From Hofstenia miamia (taxonomy: Eukaryota > Xenacoelomorpha > Acoela > Hofsteniidae), in the NCBI GenBank assembly GCA_900660155.1, contig CABFPE010000173.1:471275-535274 (forward strand): a DNA stretch of 64,000 nt, written 5' to 3'. The position numbers were made by a program, and so were the translations under genes. Positions 25,346-37,573 of this stretch are shown one piece after another (the first letter of the stretch is position 1; the number at the start of each line of letters is the position of its first letter). A model generated the notes under the pieces. That model was not told the origin of the DNA. It saw only the letters and a program-made list of their open reading frames with translations, and searched no databases.

Positions 25346-28300
25346 CGGTATTTAATTTATAACTCATTTGCGCGCATATATAATGAATTGAGAATTGTTG
25401 AGAACGCTGGCTTGCATACCAAACCAGATCCTGGTTGAAGCAACTTCTCAAATAGATAAACAACATAAAAGCCACACGTTGTCTCTTGTCGTGTGGTCCA
25501 TCCACTGCTTCATTGGAAATATTTTTTGTCCTGGATTAAACAGATAGCTTCGGTTTTGTTTCAAAAAGTTTAACAGTGTTCGTAGTTTTCATTTGTATGC
25601 TTAACAGTTGATATAAATTCCCCCTGTGAATTGTTTTTTGTTGAACCAACATGTCTGAAAAGTAAATTGTATTCAACAAAAACCTCGTTTTAGGAAATCA
25701 TAGAATTTGATTTTAGTAGAAAAACTCTATTTGCCAGAAACTCAGGTTTTTGAGCCTAAAAGGATTCGTAGGGGGTTCTTAGACTTCTATCTAAACATTT
25801 AACGACATATTTTATATTTTTTAGAATGTATCTCAAACATTGGCATAAAATAGAAAAGGTCAATAGCCAACATAAGTAACTTTTTACTTGAAGAGATTGC
25901 CATGAGTTTTTAAATCACTTCTGTCCATGATTTTTAAGAATTTTTTTTCAGAAATTTTTATTTTGCCGCCAATTTTTTTCCTAAATTTTACAACCGATAA
26001 ATGTAAGCTTTGCAATGAAAAATTTCCCATTTTACGTGACAGTTATTGATGGCTATTCTACTGTTTTCTTTGATTGATTTATGTAGACTGTCATGAGAAA
26101 ATCGTGACTTGAAAGGAATTTTTTACAACTTAAAAAATAATTTTAACAAATTTTTATGCTCTCGATTTATTAAATTTCTTATCACAAGACATTATCGTTA
26201 AATTTTAAAACAAAACACGGGGATTGTTATTTGTTGACATAGATTCGAATGTGAACTTGAGAAGTACAATTAGCATTTGCTTATAAAATAATTTGTTTGC
26301 TTAGTTAAGACAACATATCAATTTCACTGTTGTCTTTTAAGGTGTTTGTTTCAATGTTTTCTCTCATCCTCTTTCAGTGTTTTTTTGTAATTTTTTCAAA
26401 TACTTTTTTTCAAATAAATATCGAAAATTATGCAACCACCGCCTCTTGTTTAAAGGTTTGGGTTTAGGCTTAGAGCTTAGACCAAATAAATTTTCGCAAA
26501 CTGTTGCTGAACTATGGTTGTTTCAAACAACACAAGCTCACACTTTGGAGTATTGCAAACAATTTTGACAATAACTGTTAATTGATATTTTGGCAGTTGA
26601 ATCAGTCAATTACTAAATTATTTCGATACGAACTTACATAAAATCCATATGCAAATATTCATATGGTGTGAATTCATACTAGCAATTAATAATTATACAT
26701 TCGAGGTTAGTTTAGCTTTGGCAGGTGCATCGAACATAGCACTTGCATAGTTTTCAATGTGTGCGCAGTGACACTAATTCGAATCAATCCAAAATGCGAA
26801 AAAGACAAAGTATGTCACAGTATTGTATTTCAACACATTGTTTAATAGTCACCGACCTATAAACCATTATCAACTTTAGTTTTGTCTTTTCTACCACAGG
26901 GTTGTCATTTGAAGTAATCAGCGTTAAAATCATTTGCATACAACTTTCAAAACATATTTTAGCATATTTTGTTATTTCGAACAAAAATCCAAAAACCAAA
27001 ATTATGTATGAACAAATATTCATACTGATGTGAAATATTTTGTCATTCTAACGCTCATGTCCACTACAAGATCTTTAAGATCTATTCGAGGGTTTTGTAA
27101 TTCGAACAGTTGATTCCGTTTATGCGAGGTTGGTTGTTACCCCCTCCCAGAGCCCAAAATCTAGGATTCATTTCCATGTCTACCAGAGGGTTGTATTTAA
27201 ACTATCTCTGTTAATCAACTGCACTGACATTTTATTTCTTGTCTAAAAACATTTTTGGCATTAAGAATTAAAAATCAACTTTGTGATAAAGTATTGATTG
27301 ATAAAGCCAACGAGTCTATGCCAGATAAAATAATGAATTCCTTTTTTTCCATTAAAGTAGTTCTTTCCAATGTTTCTTTGGATTAACTTTCTGGTATAAC
27401 CTTCACGTCATTCCAGACGATGCTATTGATTAAAATGATGCAATTCCTAAAGTACTCATGCATATGTAACTCACCTTTGGTCTTTAATATTCTCTTCTTA
27501 AATCTTTAGCTTCTTAGCTGCTTGGCAATTATCAATCACAATTTTTACATGAATTCTTTGTACAGCGATATTAGTTAGGGTTTTTTAACTGTAAGGTCAC
27601 TGTTAGAAATGTTTGCACTGCTGAATAGGGTAAATAAAGGTCCATTTCAATACTCATTCAGGAATCGACTATGATCACCTAGCAGAAGGATTTGCCAAAT
27701 TTCGTGCTTCTTCAGAACTGCCACTGTGCTAACATCAATAGGTTGTTTGAAAATACTCATAAAAACAGTAAAATTTAGTTTGAGAAGCTCGTCTCGAGAA
27801 TACTCTATTAATAAACTCCAGGCATTACTAAGCGGGAAGTTCGTTTTGATAGCTGGAATAAATCAAGATGCGAACTTCTCTTCTGCTAATTCCATCTAAA
27901 AATATGAAATGTGCAATGACATAAACCAGTGAGTTATACTCCCAAGGAATTATAGCTTTTTAGGTTTTTAAGTGGTTAATTGAATGTTCATGTTCATTAT
28001 TCTCACCCATTGCACTTCTTATGCGAATATGTGTTTATATTTCGGTATTTATGTTGTTTACAGTCAGAGCGTAACCAGAAGTTCTAATATGATGGGGTCC
28101 ACTTGCTCAAATTTGCAAAATTATAACTCATTCTTATATTTCTGAAGCAAATCTTTTATCATAGGCATGTACAAAAACACCTACACACCCCTTGCCTACT
28201 ACAATGGGAAATACTACGAGATTTTAAAATTTCATTAAACATTTTAAGAATAACGTTTTGGGAGGCAGCATATTTGTAATTATGAAATGTATTATGGTGT

Positions 28301-28490
28301 GTTTGTGTTTTGATTCAATTTTTCTCCCGTTTGATGGGAGATTTTATTCCATAGGTCGTTATTCACGACCACACTATTGATAAATATGATTAGAACTACT
28401 GATGCATGATCTTTCCCCGATTAGGAGGGCGCCTGTTTGCAGACCGCAAAATTTTTTAATATATCGTAGTACATTAATACATTCTTTCCA
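25346..28490. other. ISCU intron, no recognised feature
   Basis: AT-rich. A minus-strand frame at 25218-25505 overlaps the Tc1 right part and has no motif I know. Nothing else supportable. Confidence 0.35.
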
Positions 28491-28492
28491 AA

Positions 28493-28538
28493 GATGGACG
28501 CGAGTGCGGGTTATAAAAAAATTACAACCGCGTCCATC
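28493..28538. repeat. GC-rich hairpin
   Basis: GATGGACGCG at 28493 and its exact reverse complement CGCGTCCATC at 28529 enclose a further GGTT/AACC pair and an A-rich loop. Stands out in AT-rich DNA. It may be a tiny foldback transposon relic; no target duplication seen. Confidence 0.5.
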
Positions 28539-28544
28539 TATGAT

Positions 28545-30485
28545 TCATTTTTATGTTTCTGACAAATGATTTGCCATTACAACAATGTTACCTCAATAAT
28601 TTCATTAAGTCAATTATTGATGCTATTACATTTTTTAAGTAACCGCTCAAACAATTGTGCTCGTGTGTTTCTAGATTATTTGTAATATATTATTCATATA
28701 TCTTTAAAATTTAATCGCCTTTTCAACGAAATTTGTGAACTAAAACTTGTGCTTTCTGTAGAAACAATTCGTAGAGAATGTGTAACCATCTCTTATCATC
28801 ATGGTTTTGGTTAATAAGAATTTGAAAAATTAGGAGCGTTGTATAGTACGTGTAACGTTAAAAAATGTTTTGTGCATTGCGCAACGCCGCTGTTTGTCAA
28901 AGCCATCATATAAATTGTGAGATAACGTGAATTCTCTCGACCACGTGCATTTTGATAGGTTGTGCAACATAATTAAAGCCTCGCTCTCGCGTGCTATACA
29001 CATATTTTGATCGCAACATACACGAAGGGTAAGTCCCTCTACTTTCTCTTACGCTTCTATATTTTACATTACTTTAAATACAAAACTTGCGTAATGCATA
29101 TTTGACAGTCATAATCTTCAAACGAATATGTGTTTATAAATGTCAACTCAATTTTGATGGATTAAAGGAATTTTTTATACTTAATTTTGTGCACCGGTTT
29201 GCTACAGAATATGTATGACTAAACAGAAAGTTAACCTTAATAAAAGCAATGAGAGTTGGAAACCCCTATTTATGCTTTAAATCATGATAGATATTCGTAA
29301 TTCCTAAATCAATAATTGTTTTACAAATTTATAAACTTATGAAGTACTTTGTGCTTTCATTTGTCAAAAATTTTCCAGCAAAGTTCGTCAATGTATAATA
29401 GTGAGGATTATTGTGGGATGTGGAATGGGATGGGAATAGGACAGAAAAAAGCTGTCCCACGACAAGCCTGATAATCAAAACGATCCTGTAGTTTCTATAA
29501 AGTAGACAGTCTACAAAAACATTTTTTGAACATACACTCTTTTGATAGAATGGAAATATATAAGATATATGTTACTCTGAAATCGTAGTCATCATATAAC
29601 ACTCATGTACAAGTATTTAAGCATCGTGATTCTTAAAAAGCTTGGATTTCGAGCCTTAAATTAATGGTGGCCAATCCAATTTTATGCAACAGTTAAATCT
29701 CATTGTTTATGCTTCGTATTTTCATTTTTGATTTATGAAAGAAAATTTAATTACCAATGTTCCCTAATTTTTTTTTGACTAACTTGAGTTATCATTGACC
29801 AAGGAAATTCGAAGGAATGCTGCAAAACTGCAAGAATTTGGAATATCTTTGTTGTCGAATAATCGTTTCTTAAATAGTTCTTAAAATTTCAGAAGTTTAC
29901 ACTCGGAGCTTTTCATCAATGTGTTCTTACAAACGTCTTTGTAGAGAAAATTGGCTTTGAGGCACAGAAGATTGTATTTGTTGAATACTAAGCTGCGTTC
30001 TTAAAGAGAATTTTATTATATATACTATGGCAGAGACGGGTCTAGGAATTTTCGAACGGAAGGTTTTTTTGATATAAGATTAGGCGAAGGCGTAGGGTTA
30101 GAAACATTTAATTCTTGAACACCTCTTTATTGCAACCCAAAAGGAAAGGGACGGCCCCTCCCCCTATAGCTTGCTTTCAGTATCCTTGTGGAAAACATCA
30201 TGATAAACACGTTTTTTCTTGTCGAAAACTAGTGCTATTTCACTTTTGTTTGGGGCAACTAGTAGCGCTATCTCAAAGACTAAATTTCTCCGCTGCATTT
30301 ATCTGGATTTCAAACGACGTCATGATGGGAAGTTTTGATTGGTTGCGGCTAATTGCGTTGGTAATTTGTGGTTACATAGTGATTTGATTTTTGACTTTGT
30401 TCAATTAATCATAAAACGTGTGGCACACAGGTGAGTTAAAAATGTTTATTGATAATAATCTACTTATATTGAAATTAATTTTTTA
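28545..30485. other. ISCU intron, mostly unrecognised
   Basis: Contains a GC-richer patch ending in a strong donor, CGAAGG|GTAAGT, at 29029, which could be an untranslated first exon. At 29400-29490 a GGGA-rich foldback (TTATTGTGGGATG facing TCCCACGACAAG) looks like a collapsed DNA-transposon relic. No gene seen. Confidence 0.3.
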
Positions 30486-30494
30486 TTTGAGTGT

Positions 30495-31290
30495 TTGCAG
30501 TGTGTTACCATCTCTAATCCGGTTCTTATTACCAGTGTAGTACCTCAACGAAGTGTATTAGGTCCTCTCCTATTTCTCATATTTAATAACCCTAAACTAG
30601 CCTTGATGACATTGGATCTTTTGAAATATCCTTCAACTTTAATAAGTGAGATGCGATTTTCTTTTTCTCTTACTAAGATCCCACTTGTCTTTACATTAAA
30701 TTAACACCAAATATCTTTCAAAGATACTGTAAATATCTCCGTATTATTATTATTTCATCCAATTTAAACTGGATGCAACATTCTGAAATAGAATTGAAAA
30801 ATGCTACTAAGTGTCTATTGTTTCTACGGAGATAAACTTTCTTTTTTTGGCATCAATTACAACTAAATAGCCGTCAATATGAAAAAATTTCCCTTCACTA
30901 TTATTGTATGCAAAAAAGCATTGTGGCCACATCGAACTACTTTTAAGAAGCTAGAGTGGGAACTAAAATTCCAACTACGTTGACCATCTGAAACTTACTA
31001 AGTGTCTTCCAATTTCCTATATTATTAATTCAATGACAAATTACTTAATCATTCCATTGATATAGACACATTTAACTGCGCATTATTTAATAATATAATG
31101 TGTGGAACACAATCGAACGTTGATATTACCTTTAAGCTTAATCATCTTGAGAAAGTAACTTCAATGGGTAGCTATTTTACAAGAGTTATTCCACTCGTAC
31201 ATTTTCTTATCTTCCTAAGATCTTATATATTATTTAGAGGTAATGATGATATAAGTAAAAATATTATTTACATTTACTTCAATAATATAT
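30495..31290 (+). mobile_element. LINE reverse transcriptase relic
   Basis: Three pieces in LINE order on the plus strand: SVVPQRSVLGPLLFLIF (the VPQGSVLGPLLF box with the second G replaced by R), KYLRIIIISSNLNW...LLFLRR at about 30728-30835 (the YLGV..d..L.w...FLrR region), and SMGSYFTRVIPL at about 31160 (the terminal YG.YFfR.ipLWN region). The YADD box is not found. At least three frames are needed, so it is long dead. It lies in the ISCU intron in sense orientation. Confidence 0.7.
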
Positions 31291-31574
31291 GCACTTAGTT
31301 GACAAGTAAACATTTTCTAATTCAAATCGAAAACAATGGGGTGTGCTTGAAATAATTTATTCACAGTAAGTTTAACCTCTCAAATAAAAATACCAGTATG
31401 TTTAACCACGTGCGGAGCTATTCGAAAAATGTCGAAACTAATTCTAAATTAAAGAGTGGGTGGAATTTTGTTTTTTCAACTTGTTTTTTGCCAAAAGTTA
31501 TTTATTTCGTTTTTTATTTAACTTGAGATTTAATCTACAAATACAAACAAAACAGGCTTTCAAGATGTAGTTTG

Positions 31575-31886
31575 AACAATTGATTCATAAAGCAACAAGC
31601 GAAGCAATGTGGTTCTCTCACCGCACACCCACGACCACATCCAAAGAAATTCCAAATGGGGTTCTTGTTTCTAGGCATATCTGAAAAAGAGAAAACTATA
31701 TGACATATGCGTTGAAACTACAATTAAAATAACAATTGATTCATAAAGCAACAAGCGAAGCAATGTGGTTCTCTCACCGCACACCCACGACCACATCCAA
31801 AGAAATTCCAAATGGGGTTCTTGTTTCTAGGCATATCTGAAAAAGAGAAAACTATATGACATATGCGTTGAAACTACAATTAAAAT
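31575..31886. repeat. Perfect 156-bp tandem duplication
   Basis: 31575-31730 is followed directly by an identical copy at 31731-31886; I found no difference. On the minus strand each copy holds a splice-acceptor-like TTTTTCAG followed after two bases by an ATG reading MPRNKNPIWNFF, so it looks like a duplicated exon-sized unit. That reading resembles the start of some BED-finger hAT proteins, but weakly. Confidence 0.85.
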
Positions 31887-31890
31887 AACA

Positions 31891-32719
31891 AAAATATGGG
31901 CACACAAAGTTTTTTGAACCTGTTTTAAACGTTTTTTATAAGTTTTGTTTAAACCAAACTTTTTGAGCATATCCACTCTGCTACCTGCATATGTAATTAT
32001 CACAGGGAAGGAACTACTAAACGTTTGGAATAGTTATCTATAATTTTCCATATTAAATTTCAATCCCTCTTTTATTGAAGAACTGAAGTTCACTTGGTAA
32101 AGCTTCAATATATATCGCCTCCGCTTGAGTTTAATTTTAAACGTGTTACCAGTAATCGAACCATCAAATGATGTAAAACATGTTAAATTATGGGAAGTGA
32201 GTTAAATTGAGAAGGAACGTTAGTGACCTGTCAATCAGAAGTAAAAATAAATTTTAATTTCGATAAATTCATGTGGATGCCTGTCACAAGCGGGACAATG
32301 TTATGGTTTCCCTTCACTGTCACGCCTTTAGTGAAATACAACGTTTTTCAAGTAGGTATTTTAGTAGTTTGAATTCACTTTTTACACACGTGTATTAAAA
32401 ACCAGTTAATTTTTTGTTAGAGATTACTTGGATTTGCGATGTTAGAAAAGTTGGCTTAAAAGTTGGAAACTTTAATTCTAATAATATAATAATTACATAC
32501 ATTTGGAGCGGAAGGTTAATCAATTTATTTTTTCGATTAGAAACTAATTAATCGCTGAATTCGACTAATTTTTTGTGGCTGATTAATCGAATTATCTCTA
32601 CCGCATTTATAAATTAATTTTTAGTTATTTTAGCAGTAATAATTAAACTCATATTATATACAAATTGTAGTAATTTTCCTGCAAAGTCAATTTGTGCCTA
32701 ATTTAAGTTATGACTTCAA
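31891..32719. other. ISCU intron, AT-rich
   Basis: No gene. At 32503-32603 a TTAATC/GATTAA-rich foldback between GAGCGGAAGG and ATCTCTACCGC resembles a small hAT-type relic; its target duplication does not line up well. Confidence 0.3.
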
Positions 32720-32731
32720 GTCGTATATATG

Positions 32732-33267
32732 CAGAGGTGGGATCGGGTAATATGTGTGATCACTGTAATATGTATTATTTCGAGGTCATTTTAACTTGGT
32801 GTTAGATTGTTTACAGAACAATTAAGTTGGATTTAAAGGGTGTTTATAATGGTAAGAAGATAATTGCTTAATCCAAACGTAAACTTGAATGAAGAATAAA
32901 ATTTAGAGTTTAGGATTGATAAATATTTTTTCGTGCATCTGCTAATATTTCAGTTTGTCATGAATGAATTATCTTCTGAAATAAAAAGATTTCCATGTCG
33001 ATCTGTTTTTAAAGAGGCACCTTGTCGATCGGAGCGAGACTTTTCTTTTTGTGGACTTACTGTGATTGAAAAACGCTCATTGGTAGCTGACACCCTAGAA
33101 GCCTTAGAAATAAGAAATTATTTTTCAAAACATCAAAAAATCGAATTTTAAATACACATTTAATGAACTCAATTTTTATCAATTTAATACTTGAGGATTT
33201 TTTAAATTCGGGTTGAAAATTTCAATTCGGGTTCGGGTTACAAAATCTCAACCCGATTCCACCTCTA
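32732..33267 (+). mobile_element. Internally deleted hAT element keeping the last transposase exon
   Basis: Left end CAGAGGTGGGATCGGGT, right end ACCCGATTCCACCTCTA: inverted repeats of 17 bp with about two mismatches. The right flank is GTCGTATG (33268-33275). The left flank GTCGTATATATG (32720-32731) is the same 8-mer with ATAT added, probably slippage. Inside, after an acceptor-like ATATTTCAG, a plus-strand frame (32942-33151) reads SERDFSFCGLTVIEKRS and DTLEALEIRNYF, the hAT C-terminal dimerisation domain (SERvFS.aGl...kR...). The catalytic part is gone, so 536 bp remain. Confidence 0.85.
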
Positions 33268-33275
33268 GTCGTATG

Positions 33276-35030
33276 TCGAAAAGCGCGATTGGTTCGATTC
33301 TAAAAGGTTGAGTTTTTAAAAATTTTTTTCGAATATTAAATTTTTGTACTGTAGTTGTCGATGGCGCGCTAAATCATTTCGCAAATAATTTCATGATCAT
33401 TAAATAATAACTGACACGTTGTAACACGACATTGTCATTATCAAACCACACATGCAGTCAACACCTCGTGTTTTCTTAGGCAGTCAAAAAACTTTATCCA
33501 AAAGACTTTGCCGTTAACAAAACATATCAGATGGAAAGGCATCACTCACACAATAGAAGAGACTAATGTGACATTTCAAACAGTTATTGCCACGAACCTT
33601 TGGACCCTTCAAAGAATTAGTCGACACCTTTAAGAAAAGTTGGTACACAAATGTGTTTAAAAGTGAGGCCGATTTATCCCCTTGTGGATGAGCCTATTTC
33701 CAGAATTTAGATAGTCTGAGTCATAAGTCTGCAAAGTGCGAATTATGCAAGCAACTGGCACAGCCAGTCTTATCCGCTGGGCAACAGAGCTTCTTGCAGA
33801 ATTCTACTATGCAGACAAATCAAAATGTGTGTTGAGTTTTATAGGAAATGGTGTGCTACTGTGAAATAAGATTTGGTGTTGGAGCTAACCAACGTGTTTA
33901 TTTGCAAACTAACTTGTCATTGTTTTAAAAGCCTTTGACACCGAGATGTGCCTGTGCAAAACGACCCAATGATTTATGTTGAATCTTACGTTTAGCCGGA
34001 TCTCAATCTCCAGCAAGCTCACGTTTTAGTGATTCTTAACGCCATTGATTATTGATTTATTAGGTCGATTTTTTTAAGTCAATTTTTTGAATAATTTTAA
34101 ACCCGAAATTAGTTGTACAAATTCAATATATTTTTGTTAACATAATCGCAATACGAGGCTCACTTGTATGTGATTAACATCATCAGCGTTAGTTCTTAGG
34201 GAATATAATTATTACCCAAACATAGTGCAATGTTTGTGAATAATTATTCACGTAATTCTATGTGTAATGTAAGGTAACCTATGCAATGTCCTTGTTTAGT
34301 GTTTTATTAATTCGGTTTGATTTTGACCTCTAAAATGCCAAATTGGTGTACTGTGGCGGTGACGTTGATGATTTGCAATGCGTGCTATTTTTTCGACATC
34401 GCACAAGCCTTTAATTGGTACACGCACAATTGATCGACAACTTTAAGACTACAATTAATTAGGGCGGCTAATATACAATTAATCGATTAGATTCATGTAG
34501 CGTTTCGCCAACTCCGGATATGCATGTATAAAATTAATGAATTCAACCTAGTATTGTAATGTTTGTGTAAACTAGTCTTATGCATTAGCATCAATTGTGT
34601 TAAACTAGTTTTCGACACTTCCTTATTAATTCTGTGGAATTTTTATCTGTATAATTGAAACGGAACTTAGTGGAATTTAATAATGCATTTTCCTGCTTAT
34701 TTTTGCATAAATTATTTAGAAAAGTGTAAATTGCAGAAGAATGAGTTTGTGCGAATTAATTGTTGCTGTATAGTGATATTTACAGGTGTTTAGGGCTTTC
34801 CCGTAGTCTAACTAAATAGATTTTACGCTTTTCTCATAATATTCTCCACTGCTAATAGTGTAAACTATTGATTCCGGGTCTAGTCGCTAAGCGGCGTCGC
34901 CTAATTCAATGCATAACATCTGTGTGTGCATATTATTTATTCCGCTTTGCTTTCTTGGCCGGACAATGTTTGTATAAATTTGTACTATTAATGTAGGTAT
35001 TTCACATTAAATCCATTCACACATTTATTT
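33276..35030. other. Upstream region of the F-box gene's coding exon
   Basis: No gene. A frame-broken stretch at 33480-33980 has scattered coding-like codons (around RWATELLAEFYYADK) that I cannot assign. A TAGGGCGGCTAAT motif at 34462 resembles a hAT end without partner. A GC-richer patch at 34870-34960 could be promoter-proximal. Any proximal promoter of the F-box gene would lie here. Confidence 0.3.
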
Positions 35031-35040
35031 ATACTTTTAG
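35025..35040 (+). promoter_or_regulatory. Splice acceptor upstream of the F-box start codon
   Basis: A pyrimidine/AT-rich tract ending CTTTTAG at 35040 lies 57 bp before the ATG. A TAA at 35068 closes the reading frame between acceptor and ATG, so whatever is spliced on (cis exon or trans-spliced leader) is untranslated in this isoform. Confidence 0.5.
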
Positions 35041-35097
35041 GCTGAATTATTGTTGACGTTATACTCTTAATTGTTCCCTGAAAGCTTGGCAAGTGGC

Positions 35098-35657
35098 ATG
35101 GAAAAACATCGTTGCCTCGATTCCATCGCGCGTCGTAAAAAACAATTTGCTTTGCGCGTTGTCCAAAAGAAACACTCTGAAATTCTCGCTTGGCTATCAT
35201 CCTTCGACAAATGGTCTCGGCCAGAAAGAACACGGGCTCTGGAGCATCTGCTCACAAGATGCGATCGTACACAAACAAGACGCATCGCAAACCTCATTGC
35301 TCCAAAGTTACAAATAGATTTCGTTTCCCGACTACCGCACACACTTTCCCGCTGTATTTTATCCTATCTGGACGCCGCTACTCTTGCACAGGCTCGACTC
35401 GTCAGCAAAACTTGGTGCCAGTTAGCCGAAGATGAGCATCTTTGGCGTGAGAAGTGCGAAGAAGACGGTGTCCAGAATAATTCAGACTCTTTCAGACTAA
35501 GCTATGCAGCTCGAAAAAATTTAGAAGTCAACTGGCGATCCGGTCGCTTCTATAAAATCTCAGGTTTACGTGGTCACGAGGATCATGTGATCACATGTTT
35601 ACAAGTCTGTGGCGATCGTGTAGTCAGTGGATCTGATGACAATACCCTCAAAGTCTG
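35098..35657 (+). CDS. FBXW7: FBXW7-like F-box/WD40 protein, exon 1 (D domain, F-box, first WD repeat)
   Basis: First coding exon of a 506-residue substrate receptor of the SCF (SKP1-CUL1-F-box) ubiquitin ligase, the FBXW7 / SEL-10 / Archipelago family, which targets phosphorylated cyclin E, Notch, Myc and similar proteins. Residues about 28-72 match the dimerisation region (AWLSSFDKWSRPERTRALEH). The F-box is about 73-120 (DFVSRLPHTLSRCILSYL to LAEDEHLWREKC). The linker ends NWRSGRFYKISGLRGH, and the first blade is HVITCLQ...VVSGSDDNTLKVW. I chose the ATG at 35098: it is the first in-frame ATG after the stop at 35068 and has a good context (GGCATGG). An upstream TTG in the same frame is not credible. 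The exon ends AAGTCTG before donor GTAAGC. Human isoforms are 589-707 residues, so the variable N-terminus is absent here. Identity is very secure. Confidence 0.95.
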
Positions 35658-35659
35658 GT

Positions 35660-37306
35660 AAGCTCCTTATTATTCTTTAAATTTTCTGCAACAAATTCAT
35701 TGAAATACATTCCGCAATGGTGCAAATTTCAATTCGTAATTTTTAAACAAACACAAATTTTATTTGTTAAATGTAGGCAGTGTTCTCAGAGGGATTCAGA
35801 TTCTTTGATTCTTTGTTAAAATCAGAATTCTGCAAAAACTTCTGAACCTATTAATCAATAAAAACCTTGTGTTTGCCTCTAAAATTTCAAGAATACAGTC
35901 GTAGAACACTTTCAAATTTTACATGTTTGTAGGTTATCACTCTTAACTATTCCTTATCCCCATTCGAAATATATCAAGGATCTGCTAGTTTTAATAAATT
36001 TTATGCAAAATATATTTTCAGTGTACATATGAGGATTCTTCGTTGTACTGCAGAAATTCTGTATAAAAAGTTAGCTCATCATTTTTTAATTGAAGTACTA
36101 CAACCGACTTTCATCTCTTCCAATTGATTCCCCAAACTCCTTAAAAACCCAACGGGCTATCACATGCTGATCTCGAAATCAAGAATAAGGGTTGAATTAT
36201 CGGATAAAGCAATGCAATTCGAATATAAATCAGAAGAATAACAATGTTGATTTCTGCAAAACCTTAATTCGATGGTTTTTCGAAAGTGTCCCCCCCTACA
36301 AATGATTTTTACTTTGATAATCTCTAAACTCGAGGTATATCGATATTACAGGAGTTCATTCCTGATGCCCTATGGCACCTTAACAAAATCAGGTCACTTC
36401 CTGGGCAATATGAAAATATTTTCCAAAATTAAAAACATTCACTGCATTCCCAAGCCTCTAATAAATTGAAAATATCTGCGCGAATTAATGCTTAGAAATG
36501 TCTAATTCACAAGCCCTTGAAGAAATAAATTCAACACCAGTGAAATTTTATTTGAATTGGCACTAGGGAGGCGAAATTATTGATCTAATTTCTTTAAGAC
36601 TCGAAAGTTTTCAATTTTGTATGTGTTATACTTGGTTCTTATCTTTTGCATTTGATGCCTATATACGGCTATTCGTATGCTTAGTTTACACAATTTCTTT
36701 AGCATATTCTTAAATTTAAATGACGGAGTAAACGTTTTGAATATATATGCTGCTTTCACTTCGCAAAGGAGAATATGTGATTTTTGTCGCTGCATACCTG
36801 TGAAGTAATAAATTGTATTTATTGAATAATCACGACACTAGCGCGCTACTCAATTTTTCAGTCCATATTTTCACAATGTTGTCAATACAATCACAGGTTA
36901 AACGACGACTTTTCTAATCCGTGGGGAAATTTCCGTTTTGTTGTTTTTACCAATTGAGCACCAAGACAGTCGTCATTATTGACATCAGTGTGTTTTCTAA
37001 GCTTTATTAGTCAGTTATTTTAAATAATAGTGTCAACAATGATATTTTTACTAAACCTTCATAATTATTAATTTTTGAACTTATTCTTAACCGGAAGTTT
37101 TTCATATTTATTTGATGAAATGTCAGTGTTTGCATACCCAATGTTTTTGTATTCGTTTATCCTTTAGCGACAACATATACCAGTGCTAATTCATCGGCAG
37201 GCTCGGTATGGCTCAGATTCGCCGTGGCTCGACTGCTAATTTGTGATTGGACGGCGGCTCAAATTTGCCACTTTTCGCTGCGAAAGCGTAAATGATGTAA
37301 TGACCA
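35660..37306. other. F-box gene intron 1, left part
   Basis: Intron 1 spans 35658-42413 (6,756 bp). This part is AT-rich with no gene. A GC-richer patch at 37190-37290, rich in GGCTC motifs, is of unknown meaning. Confidence 0.4.
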
Positions 37307-37314
37307 CTCACTAC

Positions 37315-37573
37315 CAAGTTTTTCTAATCGACGTCGAGTATTTGTTTGAAGAAAATTCCGAGTTTCTTACAATAAAATAAAATTTATTTCGCAATAATTC
37401 CTAGCTTTGTAAGCTAAAACATAGTTCTTTGTGATTGATCAACAGATATTTCAAATAATTTCATTTTTACTGCATTTTGGAATGGATTTTCAATCGAATT
37501 TGACTTTTTCCGATCAAGTTTTGCGAGCTTATTCGAGTTTGAGTTTTAACATTCCGAGTACTCGAAAACCCTG
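37315..37573. mobile_element. Miniature hAT element
   Basis: Left end CAAGTTTTTC, right end GAAAACCCTG; the reverse of the right end, CAGGGTTTTC, matches the left at 8 of 10. Flanking 8-mers CTCACTAC (37307-37314) and TACACTAC (37574-37581) agree at 6 of 8. GTCGAG and CCGAGT/ACTCG motifs recur near both ends. 259 bp, no transposase. Lies in intron 1 of the F-box gene. Confidence 0.65.

Noticed and set aside
33480-33980. Possible transposase relic upstream of the F-box gene
   Set aside because: Scattered coding-like codons in several frames but no family box clear enough to name.
35071-35097. TTG start giving a longer F-box protein
   Set aside because: A non-ATG start is unneeded: the ATG at 35098 has a good context and a stop lies just before the TTG.
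35778-35912. Possible hAT element starting CAGTGTTCTC
   Set aside because: The only candidate right end (GTAGAACACT) does not give matching 8-bp flanks.
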